This document shows, one piece after another, positions 44,759 through 54,849 of a DNA stretch of 64,000 nt (the stretch's first letter is position 1; the number at the start of each line of letters is the position of its first letter). The stretch is from an uncultured Rhodospirillaceae bacterium (GTDB lineage: Bacteria > Pseudomonadota > Alphaproteobacteria > Rhodospirillales > Magnetospirillaceae), in contig CAJANN010000366.1 in the NCBI GenBank assembly GCA_903941095.1, positions 1-64,000 on the forward strand. Reading direction: 5' to 3'. The position numbers and the translations under genes were made by a program. The notes under the pieces are model-generated. The model had not been told where the DNA came from. It saw only the letters and a program-made list of their open reading frames with translations, and did no database searches.

Positions 44759-45557
44759 CAACGCCCCCACGAAGGCCGCCCGCATCATTGCCATCGCCAA
44801 CCAGAAGGGCGGCGTCGGCAAGACCACCACCGCCATCAATCTGGCGACGGCAATGGCGGCGACCCGCAAGAAAGTCCTGCTGATCGACCTGGACCCGCAG
44901 GGCAACGCCAGCACCGGCCTGGGCGTCGGCCGCGGCGACCGGGCGGTCAATTCCTATCACGTGCTGATCGGCGAGGCCCGGCTGGCCGATGCCTTGCAGG
45001 AAACCGAGATCCCCGGCCTGACCGTGGTGCCGTCGGGCGTCGACCTATCGGGCGCCGAGATCGAGCTGGTGGAAATGAGCCGGCGCGAGGTGCGGCTGGC
45101 CGAGGCCCTGAAGCCGGCGGTGGCCGGCTGGGATTATGTGCTGATCGATTGTCCGCCGTCGCTGAACCTGCTGACCCTGAACGCCCTGGTGGCGGCCCAT
45201 GCGGTGATGGTGCCGCTGCAGTGCGAGTTCTTCGCCCTGGAAGGCATCAGCCATCTGGTCAAGACCATCGAGGCCATCCGCCAGGGATTCAATCCCGGCC
45301 TGGAGCTGCAGGGCATCGTGCTGACCATGTTCGACAAGCGCAACAACCTGACCGAGCAGGTGGCCGCCGACGTCCGGGAATTCTTCGGCGACAAGGTCTA
45401 TCAGACGGTGATTCCGCGCAATGTCCGCATCTCCGAGGCACCGTCGCACGGCAAGCCGGTGCTGATCTACGACCATAAATGCAGCGGATCGGAAGCCTAT
45501 ATCCATCTGGCGGCGGAAATGCTGAAGCGCGAGCGGCGCGTCACAACAGGGGTTTAA
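44739..45557 (+). CDS. parA: Chromosome partitioning ATPase ParA
   Basis: ARIIAIANQKGGVGKTTTAINLATAMAATRKKVLLIDLDPQGNASTGLG. Confidence 0.97.
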   Translation: MVEQSVSNAPTKAARIIAIANQKGGVGKTTTAINLATAMAATRKKVLLIDLDPQGNASTGLGVGRGDRAVNSYHVLIGEARLADALQETEIPGLTVVPSGVDLSGAEIELVEMSRREVRLAEALKPAVAGWDYVLIDCPPSLNLLTLNALVAAHAVMVPLQCEFFALEGISHLVKTIEAIRQGFNPGLELQGIVLTMFDKRNNLTEQVAADVREFFGDKVYQTVIPRNVRISEAPSHGKPVLIYDHKCSGSEAYIHLAAEMLKRERRVTTGV

Positions 45558-45562
45558 GAACG

Positions 45563-46462
45563 GTGGCAGAGGAAAAGCGACGCAATCTGGGCCGCGGCCT
45601 GTCGGCATTGCTGGGTGATTCGGCGGTGGCGGCGGCCACGGCGGTGCTGGACGGCTCGGCCCTGGCCGGGGCGGCCCGGCCCGCCGGCCTGCGCACCCTT
45701 CCCATCGGCGAACTGAAGCCCGGCAAGTTCCAGCCGCGCCGCCAGTTCGACGAGGCGGCCATCGCCGATCTGGTGGAATCGGTGCGTTCGAAGGGGGTGC
45801 TGCAGCCGATCCTGGTGCGGCCCTACCAGGGAAGCTACGAGATCATCGCCGGCGAACGGCGCTGGCGGGCGGCGCAGCGGGCGCAGCTGCACGAAGTCCC
45901 GGTGATCATCCGCGAGCTGACCGACAAGGAAGCCCTGGAAGTCGCCTTGGTGGAAAACCTGCAGCGCCAGGATTTGACGGCGCTGGAAGAGGCCGACGGC
46001 TATCGCCGGCTGGTCGACGAATTCAGCCACACCCAGGAAGAGCTGGCCAAGGCGGTCGGCAAGTCGCGCAGCCATGTCGCCAACATGATGCGCCTGCTGG
46101 CCCTGCCCGACCCGGTCAAGGATCTGCTGGAACAGGGCCGCATCAGCGCCGGCCACGCCCGGGCCTTGCTGACCTCGCCCGACCCCGCCGGTCTGGCCCG
46201 GCAGGTGGTCGACCGTCAGCTCAACGTCCGCCAGACCGAGAAGCTGGCCGGGGCAGGGGGCAAGCCCAAGGCGGCGGGGGGGCGTCCGTCCAAGGCCTCG
46301 GCCAAGGATGCCGACACCGCCGCCCTGGAACGCGACCTGACCGAGATGCTGGGCTGCCACGTCCGCATCACCCCCCAGGGCAAGGGCGGCGAGCTGACCA
46401 TCGAATATGGCAGCCTGGAGCAGCTCGACGACATTCTGTCGCGGCTGTCCGGCGAGAAATAG
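45563..46462 (+). CDS. parB: Chromosome partitioning protein ParB
   Basis: RRNLGRGLSALLGD, GVLQPILVRPYQGSYEIIAGERRWRAAQRAQL, VALVENLQRQDLTALEEADGYRRL. Confidence 0.97.
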   Translation: MAEEKRRNLGRGLSALLGDSAVAAATAVLDGSALAGAARPAGLRTLPIGELKPGKFQPRRQFDEAAIADLVESVRSKGVLQPILVRPYQGSYEIIAGERRWRAAQRAQLHEVPVIIRELTDKEALEVALVENLQRQDLTALEEADGYRRLVDEFSHTQEELAKAVGKSRSHVANMMRLLALPDPVKDLLEQGRISAGHARALLTSPDPAGLARQVVDRQLNVRQTEKLAGAGGKPKAAGGRPSKASAKDADTAALERDLTEMLGCHVRITPQGKGGELTIEYGSLEQLDDILSRLSGEK

Positions 46463-46488
46463 AGCGGCGCGGCTTGCTCTGAGGCGTC

Positions 46489-47079
46489 CTATTCGATCCG
46501 GCAGGCCTGGGCGAAATCCAGGCGCGGTCCACGCGGATACAGCCCGGCCGGATCGCCGTAGCCGATATTGAGCAGGAAGTTGGACTTCCAGGTGGTGCCG
46601 GCCAGGAAGGCGGCATCTACCCGGGCGGTGTCGAAGCCGCTCATCGGTCCGCAATCCAGCCCGACCGCCCGCAGGGCCAGGATGAAATAGGCCGCCTGCA
46701 GCGTGGAATTGCGGAACGCCGTGGAATCGATCAGCGTTTCGTTGCCGGCGAACCACGATCTGGCGTCGGCATGGGGAAACAGCTCGGGCAGGCGCTCGTA
46801 AAAAGACATGTCCTGCGCCAGGATGGCCGTCACCGGGGCGGCCATGGTCTTGTCCAGGTTGCCGGGGGCCAGGGCCGGCCGCAGCTTTTCCCTGGCGGCG
46901 GCGGAACGGACGAACACCACCCGCAGCGGCTGGCAATTGGCGGAAGTCGGCCCCATGCGGGCCAGGTCCCAGGCCTGACGCAGCAGATCGTCCGGCACCG
47001 GCCGTTCCTGCCAGCCGTTATGGGTGCGGGCGTCGCGGAAGACCCGATCAAGCAGGGTGTTTTCGGCCGGGGTGGTCAT
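46489..47079 (-). CDS. Nitroreductase family protein (RutE-like malonic semialdehyde reductase)
   Basis: [51 protein letters not shown]. Confidence 0.85.
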   Translation of the reverse strand: MTTPAENTLLDRVFRDARTHNGWQERPVPDDLLRQAWDLARMGPTSANCQPLRVVFVRSAAAREKLRPALAPGNLDKTMAAPVTAILAQDMSFYERLPELFPHADARSWFAGNETLIDSTAFRNSTLQAAYFILALRAVGLDCGPMSGFDTARVDAAFLAGTTWKSNFLLNIGYGDPAGLYPRGPRLDFAQACRIE

Positions 47080-47149
47080 CGGCTCGCTCCTGTCGTAAAA
47101 GAGTGGAAACGGTGTCCTTGAATGTAGGGTAAGGGACGCGTCGGGGTAA

Positions 47150-48169
47150 GTGGTCATGCGCAATCGGATCATGCGGGCGGGGGTGGCTGTCCTGCTGGCT
47201 GCCTGGGGCGGGGCGGCGCAGGCGGCGGATTCCGCCGTGATCTTCACCTATCACCGTTTTGGCGACGACCGTCTGCCGGCGGCCAATACCCGTCTGGACC
47301 AGCTGGACGCCCATATCGCCGAATTGAAGAGCGGCGGCTATGCCGTGCTGCCGCTGCCGCAGATCGTCGAGGCCCTGCGCAGCGGCCGGCCCCTGCCGGA
47401 CAAGGCCGTGGCCCTGACCATCGATGACGCCTGGTATACGGTGTGGGAAAACGCTTGGCCGCGTCTGAAGGCGGCCGGTCTGCCCTTCACCCTGTTCGTG
47501 GTAACGGACGAAACCGACCGCGGCGGCGCCGATTACATGAGCTGGGAACGCATCCGCGAGCTGGTGGCGTCGGGTCTGGTGACCATCGGCAGCCAGGGGG
47601 CCGGCCATCCGCATATGCCGGCCCTGTCCCGTGCCGGCATGGCCGAGGATCTGGCCAGGGCGCAGACCCGGTTTCAGGTCGAGCTGGGGCGCGCTCCCGA
47701 TCTGTTCGCGTGGCCCTATGGCGAGATGAGCCTGGAGGCGGCCGAGATCGTCCGCGAAGCCGGCTTCAAGGCGGCGTTCGGCCAGCATTCCGGCCCGGTC
47801 TGGAGCAAGGCCGATCCGTGGTTCCTGCCGCGCTTTCCCCTGAACGAGACCTATGGCGAGCCGGACCGCTTCCGTCTGGCGGCCCGGTCGCTGCCGCTGC
47901 GGGCGGTGGACATCACCCCCGCCGACCCCCGCCTGACGGTCAATCCGCCGTCCTTCGGCTTCACCCTGGATGCCGAGGTGCCGGGTCTCGACCATCTGGC
48001 CTGCTATACCCCGCACGACGGCCGCGCCCAGACCGAACGGCTGGGCGAAAGGATCGAGGTGCGGGTGGCGAAGCCCTATCCGGCCGGCCGCGGCCGCCTG
48101 AATTGCACGGCGCCATCCCTGGATGGCCGCTGGCGCTGGTTCGGCTGGCAGTTCTTCGTCCCGCAATGA
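47150..48169 (+). CDS. Secreted polysaccharide deacetylase family protein
   Basis: Signal peptide; [31 protein letters not shown]. Confidence 0.85.
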   Translation: MVMRNRIMRAGVAVLLAAWGGAAQAADSAVIFTYHRFGDDRLPAANTRLDQLDAHIAELKSGGYAVLPLPQIVEALRSGRPLPDKAVALTIDDAWYTVWENAWPRLKAAGLPFTLFVVTDETDRGGADYMSWERIRELVASGLVTIGSQGAGHPHMPALSRAGMAEDLARAQTRFQVELGRAPDLFAWPYGEMSLEAAEIVREAGFKAAFGQHSGPVWSKADPWFLPRFPLNETYGEPDRFRLAARSLPLRAVDITPADPRLTVNPPSFGFTLDAEVPGLDHLACYTPHDGRAQTERLGERIEVRVAKPYPAGRGRLNCTAPSLDGRWRWFGWQFFVPQ

Positions 48170-48179
48170 CCCTTCGCTG

Positions 48180-48407
48180 TCAGGCGGCGGGCGGCGGTTC
48201 GTTCAGCGCGCCGCAGCCGCCGCAGGCATAGACGATCGGGGCATCGATGCGGCTCAGATCCATGTTGTGGATCATCATCCGGCCGCACTGGGAGCAGAAA
48301 TAATCGTTGCCGTCTCGCCCGACGGTGGAGACGCCGGTATTGAACACCTGCCGCTCCCTCACTTCGGAAGACGCCACCGGCAGCATCACGATCTCGACCA
48401 TAATCAT
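48180..48407 (-). CDS. Small zinc-ribbon-like protein (two CxxC)
   Basis: FCSQCGRMM...YACGGCGALNE. Confidence 0.55.
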   Translation of the reverse strand: MIMVEIVMLPVASSEVRERQVFNTGVSTVGRDGNDYFCSQCGRMMIHNMDLSRIDAPIVYACGGCGALNEPPPAA

Positions 48408-48424
48408 TTTCCTGTCGTTGCGGA

Positions 48425-50050
48425 TTACCAGCCGGCGGCACAGCCGTCGGCGCGGGGGTCGGCGGCCCCTTCGATCATGCCGTCGGCGCGGCGCAGCAGG
48501 GCGCCGGCCTGTCCCAGGGCGGAATCAAAGGGGGTCGTCCGGGTCACCGGATGTCCGCAGGCCTGCAAGGCCGGGATCACCTCGGGCGGGAACCGCGATT
48601 CCAGTTTCAGGTCGCAGGCGGCCTGCCCGTCCACGGCCCGGCCCAGGGCGAACCGCGGTGCGGTCACCGCCTGTTGCAGATCCTGGCCCAGCAGGATGGC
48701 GCGGGTGAAGATCTGGGCGACGATCTGCGGCTGGGCGTCGCCGCCCATGCTGCCCCACACCATCGTGCGCCCGTCCTTCAGGCGGGCCAGGGCCGGGGCC
48801 AGGGTGTGCAGCGGCTTGCGGCGCGGCTCCAGGGCGTTGCGGTGGCCGGGGTCCAGGGCGAAGGACGTGGCCCGGTTGTGCCAGACGATCCCCGTCGACG
48901 GCGACACCACGCCCGAGCCGAAGGGATGGAACAGGCTTTGGATATAGCTGACGGCCCGGCCCTGGCCGTCGATGACCCCCAGCCAGGCGGTATCGCCATC
49001 GGCGGGCTGGTGCGGCCAGGGGGCGGCCCGGGCGGCGTCGATCTCGCCGGCCATGCGGTCCAGCAGATGCTCGGTCAGATAGGTGGTGGCATGAACCGAC
49101 ATGCGGTGCGGATCGGTCAGATGGGCGTTGCGGACGCGATAGGCCAGCTTGGTGGCCTCGGCCAGACCGTGCACCCAGGCGGCACTGTCGGGAACGGTGA
49201 TACCCAGCCGCAGGAACACCCCCAGCAGGATCAGCGTGGCCAGGCCCTGCGTCGGCGGCGCGGTGGTGAAGACCGTTCCGGCCGGCAGGCCCAGGGACAG
49301 CGGCCGGCGCCGCATGCCCCGGTGACGGGCCAGATCCTCGGCCTGCAGCGGCGAGCCGGCGGCCTTCAGGTCGTCGGCCAGGGCGCGGGCGATGCCGCCG
49401 CGATAGAAATCGTCCAGGCCGGCCTCGGCCAGCTGCTCCAGAATATCGGCCAGACGGGGCTGAACCTGCAGGGACCCGACCGCGGGAACCTTGTTGCGGT
49501 TCAGAAACGTCTGGGCGAAGCCCGGCACCTTGCGCAAGGCGGCCAGGTTGCGGGCGGTGGCCTCGGCCTGATGGCGGGTGACGGCATAGCCGGTCCGGGC
49601 CAGATGCACGGCATCTTCGAACAGACGGTCCAGGCCCATGCCGCCGCCCCAATGGCGGGAAATGTCCAGGGCCAGCTGCCAGCCCGACACGGTGCCGGCC
49701 ACCGTGGCTGCGGCCAGCGGCCCCTTGTGCGGGACCGCTTTCAGGCGGTCCCGGCGGTACAGGTCGCCGTCGACCCTGCCGCCGGCGGCCCCGGACCCGT
49801 CGATGGAAACCGGCGGCTTGCCCGGTTCGGCGATCAGCCAGAAGCCGTCGCCGCCCAGGCCGTTCATGTGCGGATAGACCACGGCGCAGGCGGCGGCGGC
49901 GGCGATGGCCGCCTCGATGGCGTTGCCGCCTTCGCGCAATACCGCCAGCCCGGCCTGGGCGGCCAGATGATGCGGGGCGGCAACCATGCCGCGCCGGGCC
50001 ACGGGCGTGTTCAGCATCCTGGATATCCAGTCCGGAGTGGTCGGACGCAC
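48425..50050 (-). CDS. Gamma-glutamyltransferase family protein
   Basis: RGMVAAPHHLAAQAGLAVLREGGNAIEAAIAAAAACAVVYPHMNGLGGDGFWL; DTAWLGVIDGQGRAVSYIQS. Confidence 0.9.
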   Translation of the reverse strand: MRPTTPDWISRMLNTPVARRGMVAAPHHLAAQAGLAVLREGGNAIEAAIAAAAACAVVYPHMNGLGGDGFWLIAEPGKPPVSIDGSGAAGGRVDGDLYRRDRLKAVPHKGPLAAATVAGTVSGWQLALDISRHWGGGMGLDRLFEDAVHLARTGYAVTRHQAEATARNLAALRKVPGFAQTFLNRNKVPAVGSLQVQPRLADILEQLAEAGLDDFYRGGIARALADDLKAAGSPLQAEDLARHRGMRRRPLSLGLPAGTVFTTAPPTQGLATLILLGVFLRLGITVPDSAAWVHGLAEATKLAYRVRNAHLTDPHRMSVHATTYLTEHLLDRMAGEIDAARAAPWPHQPADGDTAWLGVIDGQGRAVSYIQSLFHPFGSGVVSPSTGIVWHNRATSFALDPGHRNALEPRRKPLHTLAPALARLKDGRTMVWGSMGGDAQPQIVAQIFTRAILLGQDLQQAVTAPRFALGRAVDGQAACDLKLESRFPPEVIPALQACGHPVTRTTPFDSALGQAGALLRRADGMIEGAADPRADGCAAGW

Positions 50051-50126
50051 ATTATTGCGTCAACAAACCTGTCCCGTCCAGAGGCACCGCTCTTGCCCCG
50101 CCGCCTGGCATGTGTCTAATGGTGCC

Positions 50127-50576
50127 ATGTCGAATCACCCTTCCACCCTGACCCTGTCCTGGGCGGCGCTGCATCGCGACGCGGTGATCCTGGGCGAGCT
50201 GCTGCAGGAAAGGGGGCCTTTCACCGGAATCGTCGCCGTCACCCGCGGCGGCATGATTCCCGCCGCCATCATCGCCGGAATCCTGGCCGTGCGGCTGATC
50301 GAAACGGTGTGCATCGCCAGCTATGACGACCGCACCCAGGGCGGCCTGCAGATCCTGAAGGCGGTACCCGGCGACGGGGCCGGATGGCTGGTGATCGACG
50401 ATCTGGTCGACAGCGGCGCCACCGCCCAGGCGGTCCGCGCCATGCTGCCGGCAGCGCATATCGCCGCCCTGTATGCCAAGCCCAAGGGCTTGGCGCTGGT
50501 CGACACCCACGTCACCGCCCTGCCGCAGGGCACCTGGGTGGTGTTTCCCTGGGAAGCCCCCCCGCCCGAGGCTTGA
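50127..50576 (+). CDS. gpt: Phosphoribosyltransferase (xanthine phosphoribosyltransferase-like)
   Basis: FTGIVAVTRGGMIPAAIIAGILAVRLIETVCIASYDDRT, WLVIDDLVDSGATAQAV. Confidence 0.87.
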   Translation: MSNHPSTLTLSWAALHRDAVILGELLQERGPFTGIVAVTRGGMIPAAIIAGILAVRLIETVCIASYDDRTQGGLQILKAVPGDGAGWLVIDDLVDSGATAQAVRAMLPAAHIAALYAKPKGLALVDTHVTALPQGTWVVFPWEAPPPEA

Positions 50577-50608
50577 TCCGCCATCGGCCCGCGGCCATAA
50601 TCGGCATT

Positions 50609-50626
50609 CGAATACCAAATTAAGCC
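50609..50626. repeat. Short shared 18-mer CGAATACCAAATTAAGCC
   Basis: 16/18 identical to reverse complement of 40271-40288. Confidence 0.45.
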
Positions 50627-50636
50627 GAGGCCGGTC

Positions 50637-51065
50637 ATGTCGCTGTATGCCAGATCCCACCGCGTCGCCTGGGGCGATTGCGACCCCGCCGGCATCCTGT
50701 ATACGCCCCGGGTCTTCGATTATTGCAACGAAACCCTGGAAGGCTGGTACCGCGACATCCTGGGCCGGCCGTGGATGCAGATGATCGCCGACGGCACCGG
50801 CTCGCCGATGGTGCATGTCGAATGCGACTTCATCCGGCCGATGGTCCCGGACCTGGACCTGACCATCGCCGTGCGCATCGAGCGGCTGGGGGCGTCTTCC
50901 ATCACCTTTCTGCTGGATGGCGACGGGCCGGACGGCGCCGCGCATTTCCGTGCCAAATACGTGGTGTGCATCACCGATTTCCGGGCGGCCAAGGCCATCG
51001 CCATTCCGGCGGAGCTGCGCGACCGGGCCGAGGCCTACGAGCAGGCGACCCGAACGGGCGGGTGA
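50637..51065 (+). CDS. Acyl-CoA thioesterase (4HBT family)
   Basis: RVAWGDCDPAGILYTPRVFDYCNETLEGWYRDIL. Confidence 0.88.
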   Translation: MSLYARSHRVAWGDCDPAGILYTPRVFDYCNETLEGWYRDILGRPWMQMIADGTGSPMVHVECDFIRPMVPDLDLTIAVRIERLGASSITFLLDGDGPDGAAHFRAKYVVCITDFRAAKAIAIPAELRDRAEAYEQATRTGG

Positions 51066-51097
51066 CGCGGACATCACCGTCGTCTAATGTGCGGGGC

Positions 51098-51856
51098 ATG
51101 AGCCTGCGCCTTGCCATCCTGTCCGATCTGCATGTGGAAAAGGGTCCGTGGACCCCGCCGCCGCTGGAGGCCGATCTGGTCATCCTGGCCGGGGATATCG
51201 GCTGGGGGGTCGAAGGGGCGGCGTGGATTGCCGACCATCTGGCCGGCCGCCCGATGGTCTATGTCGCCGGCAACCGGGAATACTGGCACCATCGCGGCGG
51301 AGCCGACCCGCTGGCGGAACTGCGCCGCGTCTGTGCCCCGATCGCCGGTCTGCGCTTCCTGCAGGACGAGGTGGCCTGTTTCGACGCCGCCGGCCGCAAG
51401 CTGCGGGTGCTGGGCTGCACGTTGTGGACCGATTACGCCCTGACCGGCGACCCGGCGGCGGTCATGGACAAGGCCCAGGCCGGCATGCCCGATTACCGCA
51501 ACGGCCGCGGCCGCGACGGCGTGCCGCTGACCGCCGCCCAGGTGCGGACCTGGAACGCCGCGTCGGCGGATTTTCTGACGACGGAACTGGCCCGGCCCTT
51601 TGCCGGGACCACCCTGGTGGTCACCCACCACCTGCCGTCGGCGCGGGGACTGAAGACGGCGCGGCCGGACCACGTTCCCACCATCTGTTCGGTCACGGCC
51701 CTGGACGACGCCATCCTGGCCCACGGACCGGATCTATGGGTGCACGGTCATTCCCACTGGGACTGCGATTATCGCCTGGGCCGGACGCGCATCGTCAGCC
51801 GCCAGCGCGGCGCCCCGGAAAACCAAGAGTTCCAGCCGCTTCTGCTGGAGCTTTGA
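51098..51856 (+). CDS. Metallophosphoesterase
   Basis: LAILSDLHVEKG, LVILAGDIGWG, YVAGNREYW, VVTHHLPS, LWVHGHSH. Confidence 0.9.
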   Translation: MSLRLAILSDLHVEKGPWTPPPLEADLVILAGDIGWGVEGAAWIADHLAGRPMVYVAGNREYWHHRGGADPLAELRRVCAPIAGLRFLQDEVACFDAAGRKLRVLGCTLWTDYALTGDPAAVMDKAQAGMPDYRNGRGRDGVPLTAAQVRTWNAASADFLTTELARPFAGTTLVVTHHLPSARGLKTARPDHVPTICSVTALDDAILAHGPDLWVHGHSHWDCDYRLGRTRIVSRQRGAPENQEFQPLLLEL

Positions 51857-51861
51857 CACGG

Positions 51862-52062
51862 CTATTCGTTGGCGGCCTTCAGAACGGCCCGGGCCTCGTG
51901 CTCGTCGATCTGGTGCAGGTCGCTGATGTGGATTTCCCAGTTGGCGACGAACTCGCTGACCGCCAGGGTCAGGCAATCCTCAAGGCTTTTGCCGGTTTCG
52001 GCAGCCAGATGCTCAAGGCGTTCCTTGAGATCGCGGGGGATGGTGACCGCCAGGGTTTCCAT
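51862..52062 (-). CDS. Ribbon-helix-helix (CopG-like) protein
   Basis: METLAVTIPRDLKERLEHLAAETGKSLEDCLTLAVSEFVANWE. Confidence 0.7.
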   Translation of the reverse strand: METLAVTIPRDLKERLEHLAAETGKSLEDCLTLAVSEFVANWEIHISDLHQIDEHEARAVLKAANE

Positions 52063-52148
52063 GATCGTCCTCGAATGGCCGGCAAAAGGGGCAGGGACGG
52101 CGAGTTTACCCCCTTCCGTCCCGGCGTGCCAGGGGGTAGAACCGCCGC

Positions 52149-54215
52149 ATGCCCAGTGACAAACGCCCGCATCTGCCCAGGCTTGAAATCGATCCCGCCG
52201 ACCGGCTGGTCGGCAGTGCCGCACCGGCGTCGGACCAGCCGGCGCCGCGCCGCGCCGCGCCGCGACCGCGCCGGCCGCGAAAGACGGCGGGCGGCCCGCG
52301 CAAATCCTGGCTGAAGCGGCTGGTCCTGTGGGGCCTGACCCTGGCCATCTGGGTCGGCATCGGCATCGGCGCCCTGGTCGCCTGGTATGCCATCGACCTG
52401 CCCGACATCGACGGCATGACCACTACCACCCGGCGTCCGGCGGTGGTGTTCCAGTCGGCCGACGGCGAAACCTTCGCCACCTTCGGCGACGTCTATGGCC
52501 GGCCGCTGGAGCTGGCGGAAATCGCCCCGACCATCGCCCAGGCGGTGCTGGCGACCGAGGACCGCCGCTTCTATCGCCATTTCGGCCTGGACCTGTGGGG
52601 GCTGGCCCGGGCCGCCGTCACCAACCTGCGGGCGGGGCGGGTGGTGCAGGGCGGATCGACCCTGACCCAGCAATTGGCGAAGAACCTGTTCCTGACGCCC
52701 GACCGTACCTTGAAGCGCAAGGTGCAGGAACTGCTGATGGCCTTGTGGCTGGAACGGCGGTTCAACAAGGATCAGATCCTGACGCTGTATCTGAACCGGG
52801 TTTACCTGGGATCGGGAACCTTCGGCGTGGATGCCGCCGCCAAGCGGTATTTCGACGTGTCGGCCAGCCGTCTCGACCTTTACCAGTCGGCGGTGATCGC
52901 TGGCCTGCTGAAGGCCCCCAGCCGCTATTCGCCGCTGAACGATCCCGACGCCAGCCACCGGCGGACCCTGGACGTGCTGAGCAACATGGTGGAGGCCGGC
53001 TATATCGACCGGCGGACCGCCGATCTGGCCGGACTGACCGGCGCGGCGCGGGCGGTCAAGCGGCCGCTGCCGGCCGGGCGCTATTTCGCCGACTGGATCA
53101 TGAGCCACCTGGCCGAGATGGGCGAGGTGCAGGATCGCGACATCGTCGTGCGCACCACTCTGGACCTGTCCCTGCAGCGCAAGGCCGAAGGCGACCTCAA
53201 GGCCCTGCTGGACGGTCCGGGGGCCAAGGCGGCGGCCGGGCAGGGCGCGGTGGTGGTGATGAGCCCCGACGGCGCCGTGCGGGCCCTGGTCGGCGGCCGC
53301 GACTACGACGACAGCCAGTTCAACCGCGCCACCCAGGCGCTGCGCCAGCCCGGCTCGTCCTTCAAGCCGTTCGTCTATCTGGCGGCGATGGAACGGGGCT
53401 TCACCCCCGCCGACACCTTCGAGGACGCCCCCATCAAACTGGGCAACTGGAGCCCGGGCAACTACAACGGCAAGTTCGAGGGGCCGGTGTCGTTGCGCCG
53501 GGCCTTCGCCAACAGCACCAACACCGTGGCCGTCCGCCTGATCGAAGAGGTCGGTCCCGGCCGGGTCATCAGCCTGGCCCACAAGCTGGGAATCGGCTCG
53601 GATCTGCGCAGCGACGCCTCGCTGGCGCTGGGGACCAGCGAAACCAGCCTGCTGGAACTGACCACCGCCTATGCCGCCTTCGCCAATGGCGGCTTCGGCA
53701 TCGTCGCCTATGGCGTCGACAGCATCGCCGATCCCGATGGCCGCGTGCTGTGGAGCCGGCAGGGCGCCGGCTTCGGCAAGCTGATATCGGATGCGGCGCT
53801 GGTGCACATGCAGGACATGATGAGCGCGGTGATCAGCGAAGGCACCGGCAAGGCCGCCCGCCTGGACCGCCCCGCCGCCGGCAAGACCGGCACCACCCAG
53901 GATTACCGCGATGCCTGGTTCCTGGGCTTCACCGCCGATTACGTCGGCGGCGTGTGGCTGGGCAACGACGACCAGCGCCACGAGATGAAGAAAGTCACCG
54001 GCGGCGGCCTGCCGGCGCAATTGTGGAAAAGCGTGATGATCGCCGCCCATCGCGGCCAGCCGGCCCGGCCGCTGGCGGTTCCCGAACCGCCGCCGCAGGC
54101 CCAGGGTCTGGAAGGCACCAACGGGGAATGGCCGGTGGCGCGGACCGGGGCGGGTCCGATCCGGGCGATCGGCAATGCCATCGACGATCTGCTGAACAGC
54201 CTGTTCGGGCGGTGA
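52149..54215 (+). CDS. PBP1A-family penicillin-binding protein (transglycosylase/transpeptidase)
   Basis: LATEDRRFYRHFGLD, QGGSTLTQQLAKNLFLTPDRTLKRKVQELLMALWLE, RQPGSSFKPFVYLAAME, GKTGTTQDYRDAWFLGF. Confidence 0.95.
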   Translation: MPSDKRPHLPRLEIDPADRLVGSAAPASDQPAPRRAAPRPRRPRKTAGGPRKSWLKRLVLWGLTLAIWVGIGIGALVAWYAIDLPDIDGMTTTTRRPAVVFQSADGETFATFGDVYGRPLELAEIAPTIAQAVLATEDRRFYRHFGLDLWGLARAAVTNLRAGRVVQGGSTLTQQLAKNLFLTPDRTLKRKVQELLMALWLERRFNKDQILTLYLNRVYLGSGTFGVDAAAKRYFDVSASRLDLYQSAVIAGLLKAPSRYSPLNDPDASHRRTLDVLSNMVEAGYIDRRTADLAGLTGAARAVKRPLPAGRYFADWIMSHLAEMGEVQDRDIVVRTTLDLSLQRKAEGDLKALLDGPGAKAAAGQGAVVVMSPDGAVRALVGGRDYDDSQFNRATQALRQPGSSFKPFVYLAAMERGFTPADTFEDAPIKLGNWSPGNYNGKFEGPVSLRRAFANSTNTVAVRLIEEVGPGRVISLAHKLGIGSDLRSDASLALGTSETSLLELTTAYAAFANGGFGIVAYGVDSIADPDGRVLWSRQGAGFGKLISDAALVHMQDMMSAVISEGTGKAARLDRPAAGKTGTTQDYRDAWFLGFTADYVGGVWLGNDDQRHEMKKVTGGGLPAQLWKSVMIAAHRGQPARPLAVPEPPPQAQGLEGTNGEWPVARTGAGPIRAIGNAIDDLLNSLFGR

Positions 54216-54224
54216 CATCCGGCA

Positions 54225-54383
54225 CAGGGTAATCGCCTTTGGCGATCACCCTGCCTTGTTTCATGTCGGCCTCAATCGCCGGCGGGGGCATCCGCCCCCT
54301 TAGGCTTCCTCGCTTTCCCTCCGGCCGCTGCGGCGCCCAACGGGCATAGTCCTCGCTACGCTCGTCCAAAGGCGAGCACCCTG
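54225..54383. repeat. MITE-like palindromic element with 18-bp terminal inverted repeats
   Basis: CAGGGTAATCGCCTTTGG (54225-54242) vs CCAAAGGCGAGCACCCTG (54366-54383), 16/18 inverted match; non-coding interior. Confidence 0.7.
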
Positions 54384-54440
54384 ACACATCCCGGCATCCG
54401 GGCCATCGACTCGGGCGCGGTTTCGCGTCTAAACTGGCCG

Positions 54441-54821
54441 ATGGCGGGATCACATCCGGATCGTGGTGTGGAGGATGGCGTGGCGGAAGATGGCGGACTG
54501 GAAATGCTGCTGGACCGGGTTCCCCCGGAAATCGTCCGCAGCTTCACCGAACAGCAGCGCGCCGCCCTGTTCCAGGCCGTCAAGCCGGCCAGCTGGCGCC
54601 GCCACCCCATCAATATCCGGCTGACCTTTCCATTTCTGGGCAGCCGCTTCTTCGTCACCGTGGTCGGGGGGGCGGAAAAACGCTCGGGCGAGCGGGTCGG
54701 CCGGGAACGGCGCATGTTTCCCTTGCGCACCGCCGGCAATGTGCTGTTCCTTCTGGGCCTGGGCGGTGCCTTCTATGCGGCGGCCGTCCTGGGTATCGTC
54801 TTCTTTTCCAACCTGATCTAA
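54441..54821 (+). CDS. Hypothetical membrane-anchored protein
   Basis: C-terminal [29 protein letters not shown]; start uncertain. Confidence 0.6.
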   Translation: MAGSHPDRGVEDGVAEDGGLEMLLDRVPPEIVRSFTEQQRAALFQAVKPASWRRHPINIRLTFPFLGSRFFVTVVGGAEKRSGERVGRERRMFPLRTAGNVLFLLGLGGAFYAAAVLGIVFFSNLI

Positions 54822-54849
54822 TTCCGATCGCCATTCAGGACTGTCCGAC

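Noticed and set aside
53995-54453. 152-aa minus-strand ORF over the PBP1A 3' end
   Set aside because: Translation of the palindromic repeat element plus antisense of PBP1A; no independent coding support
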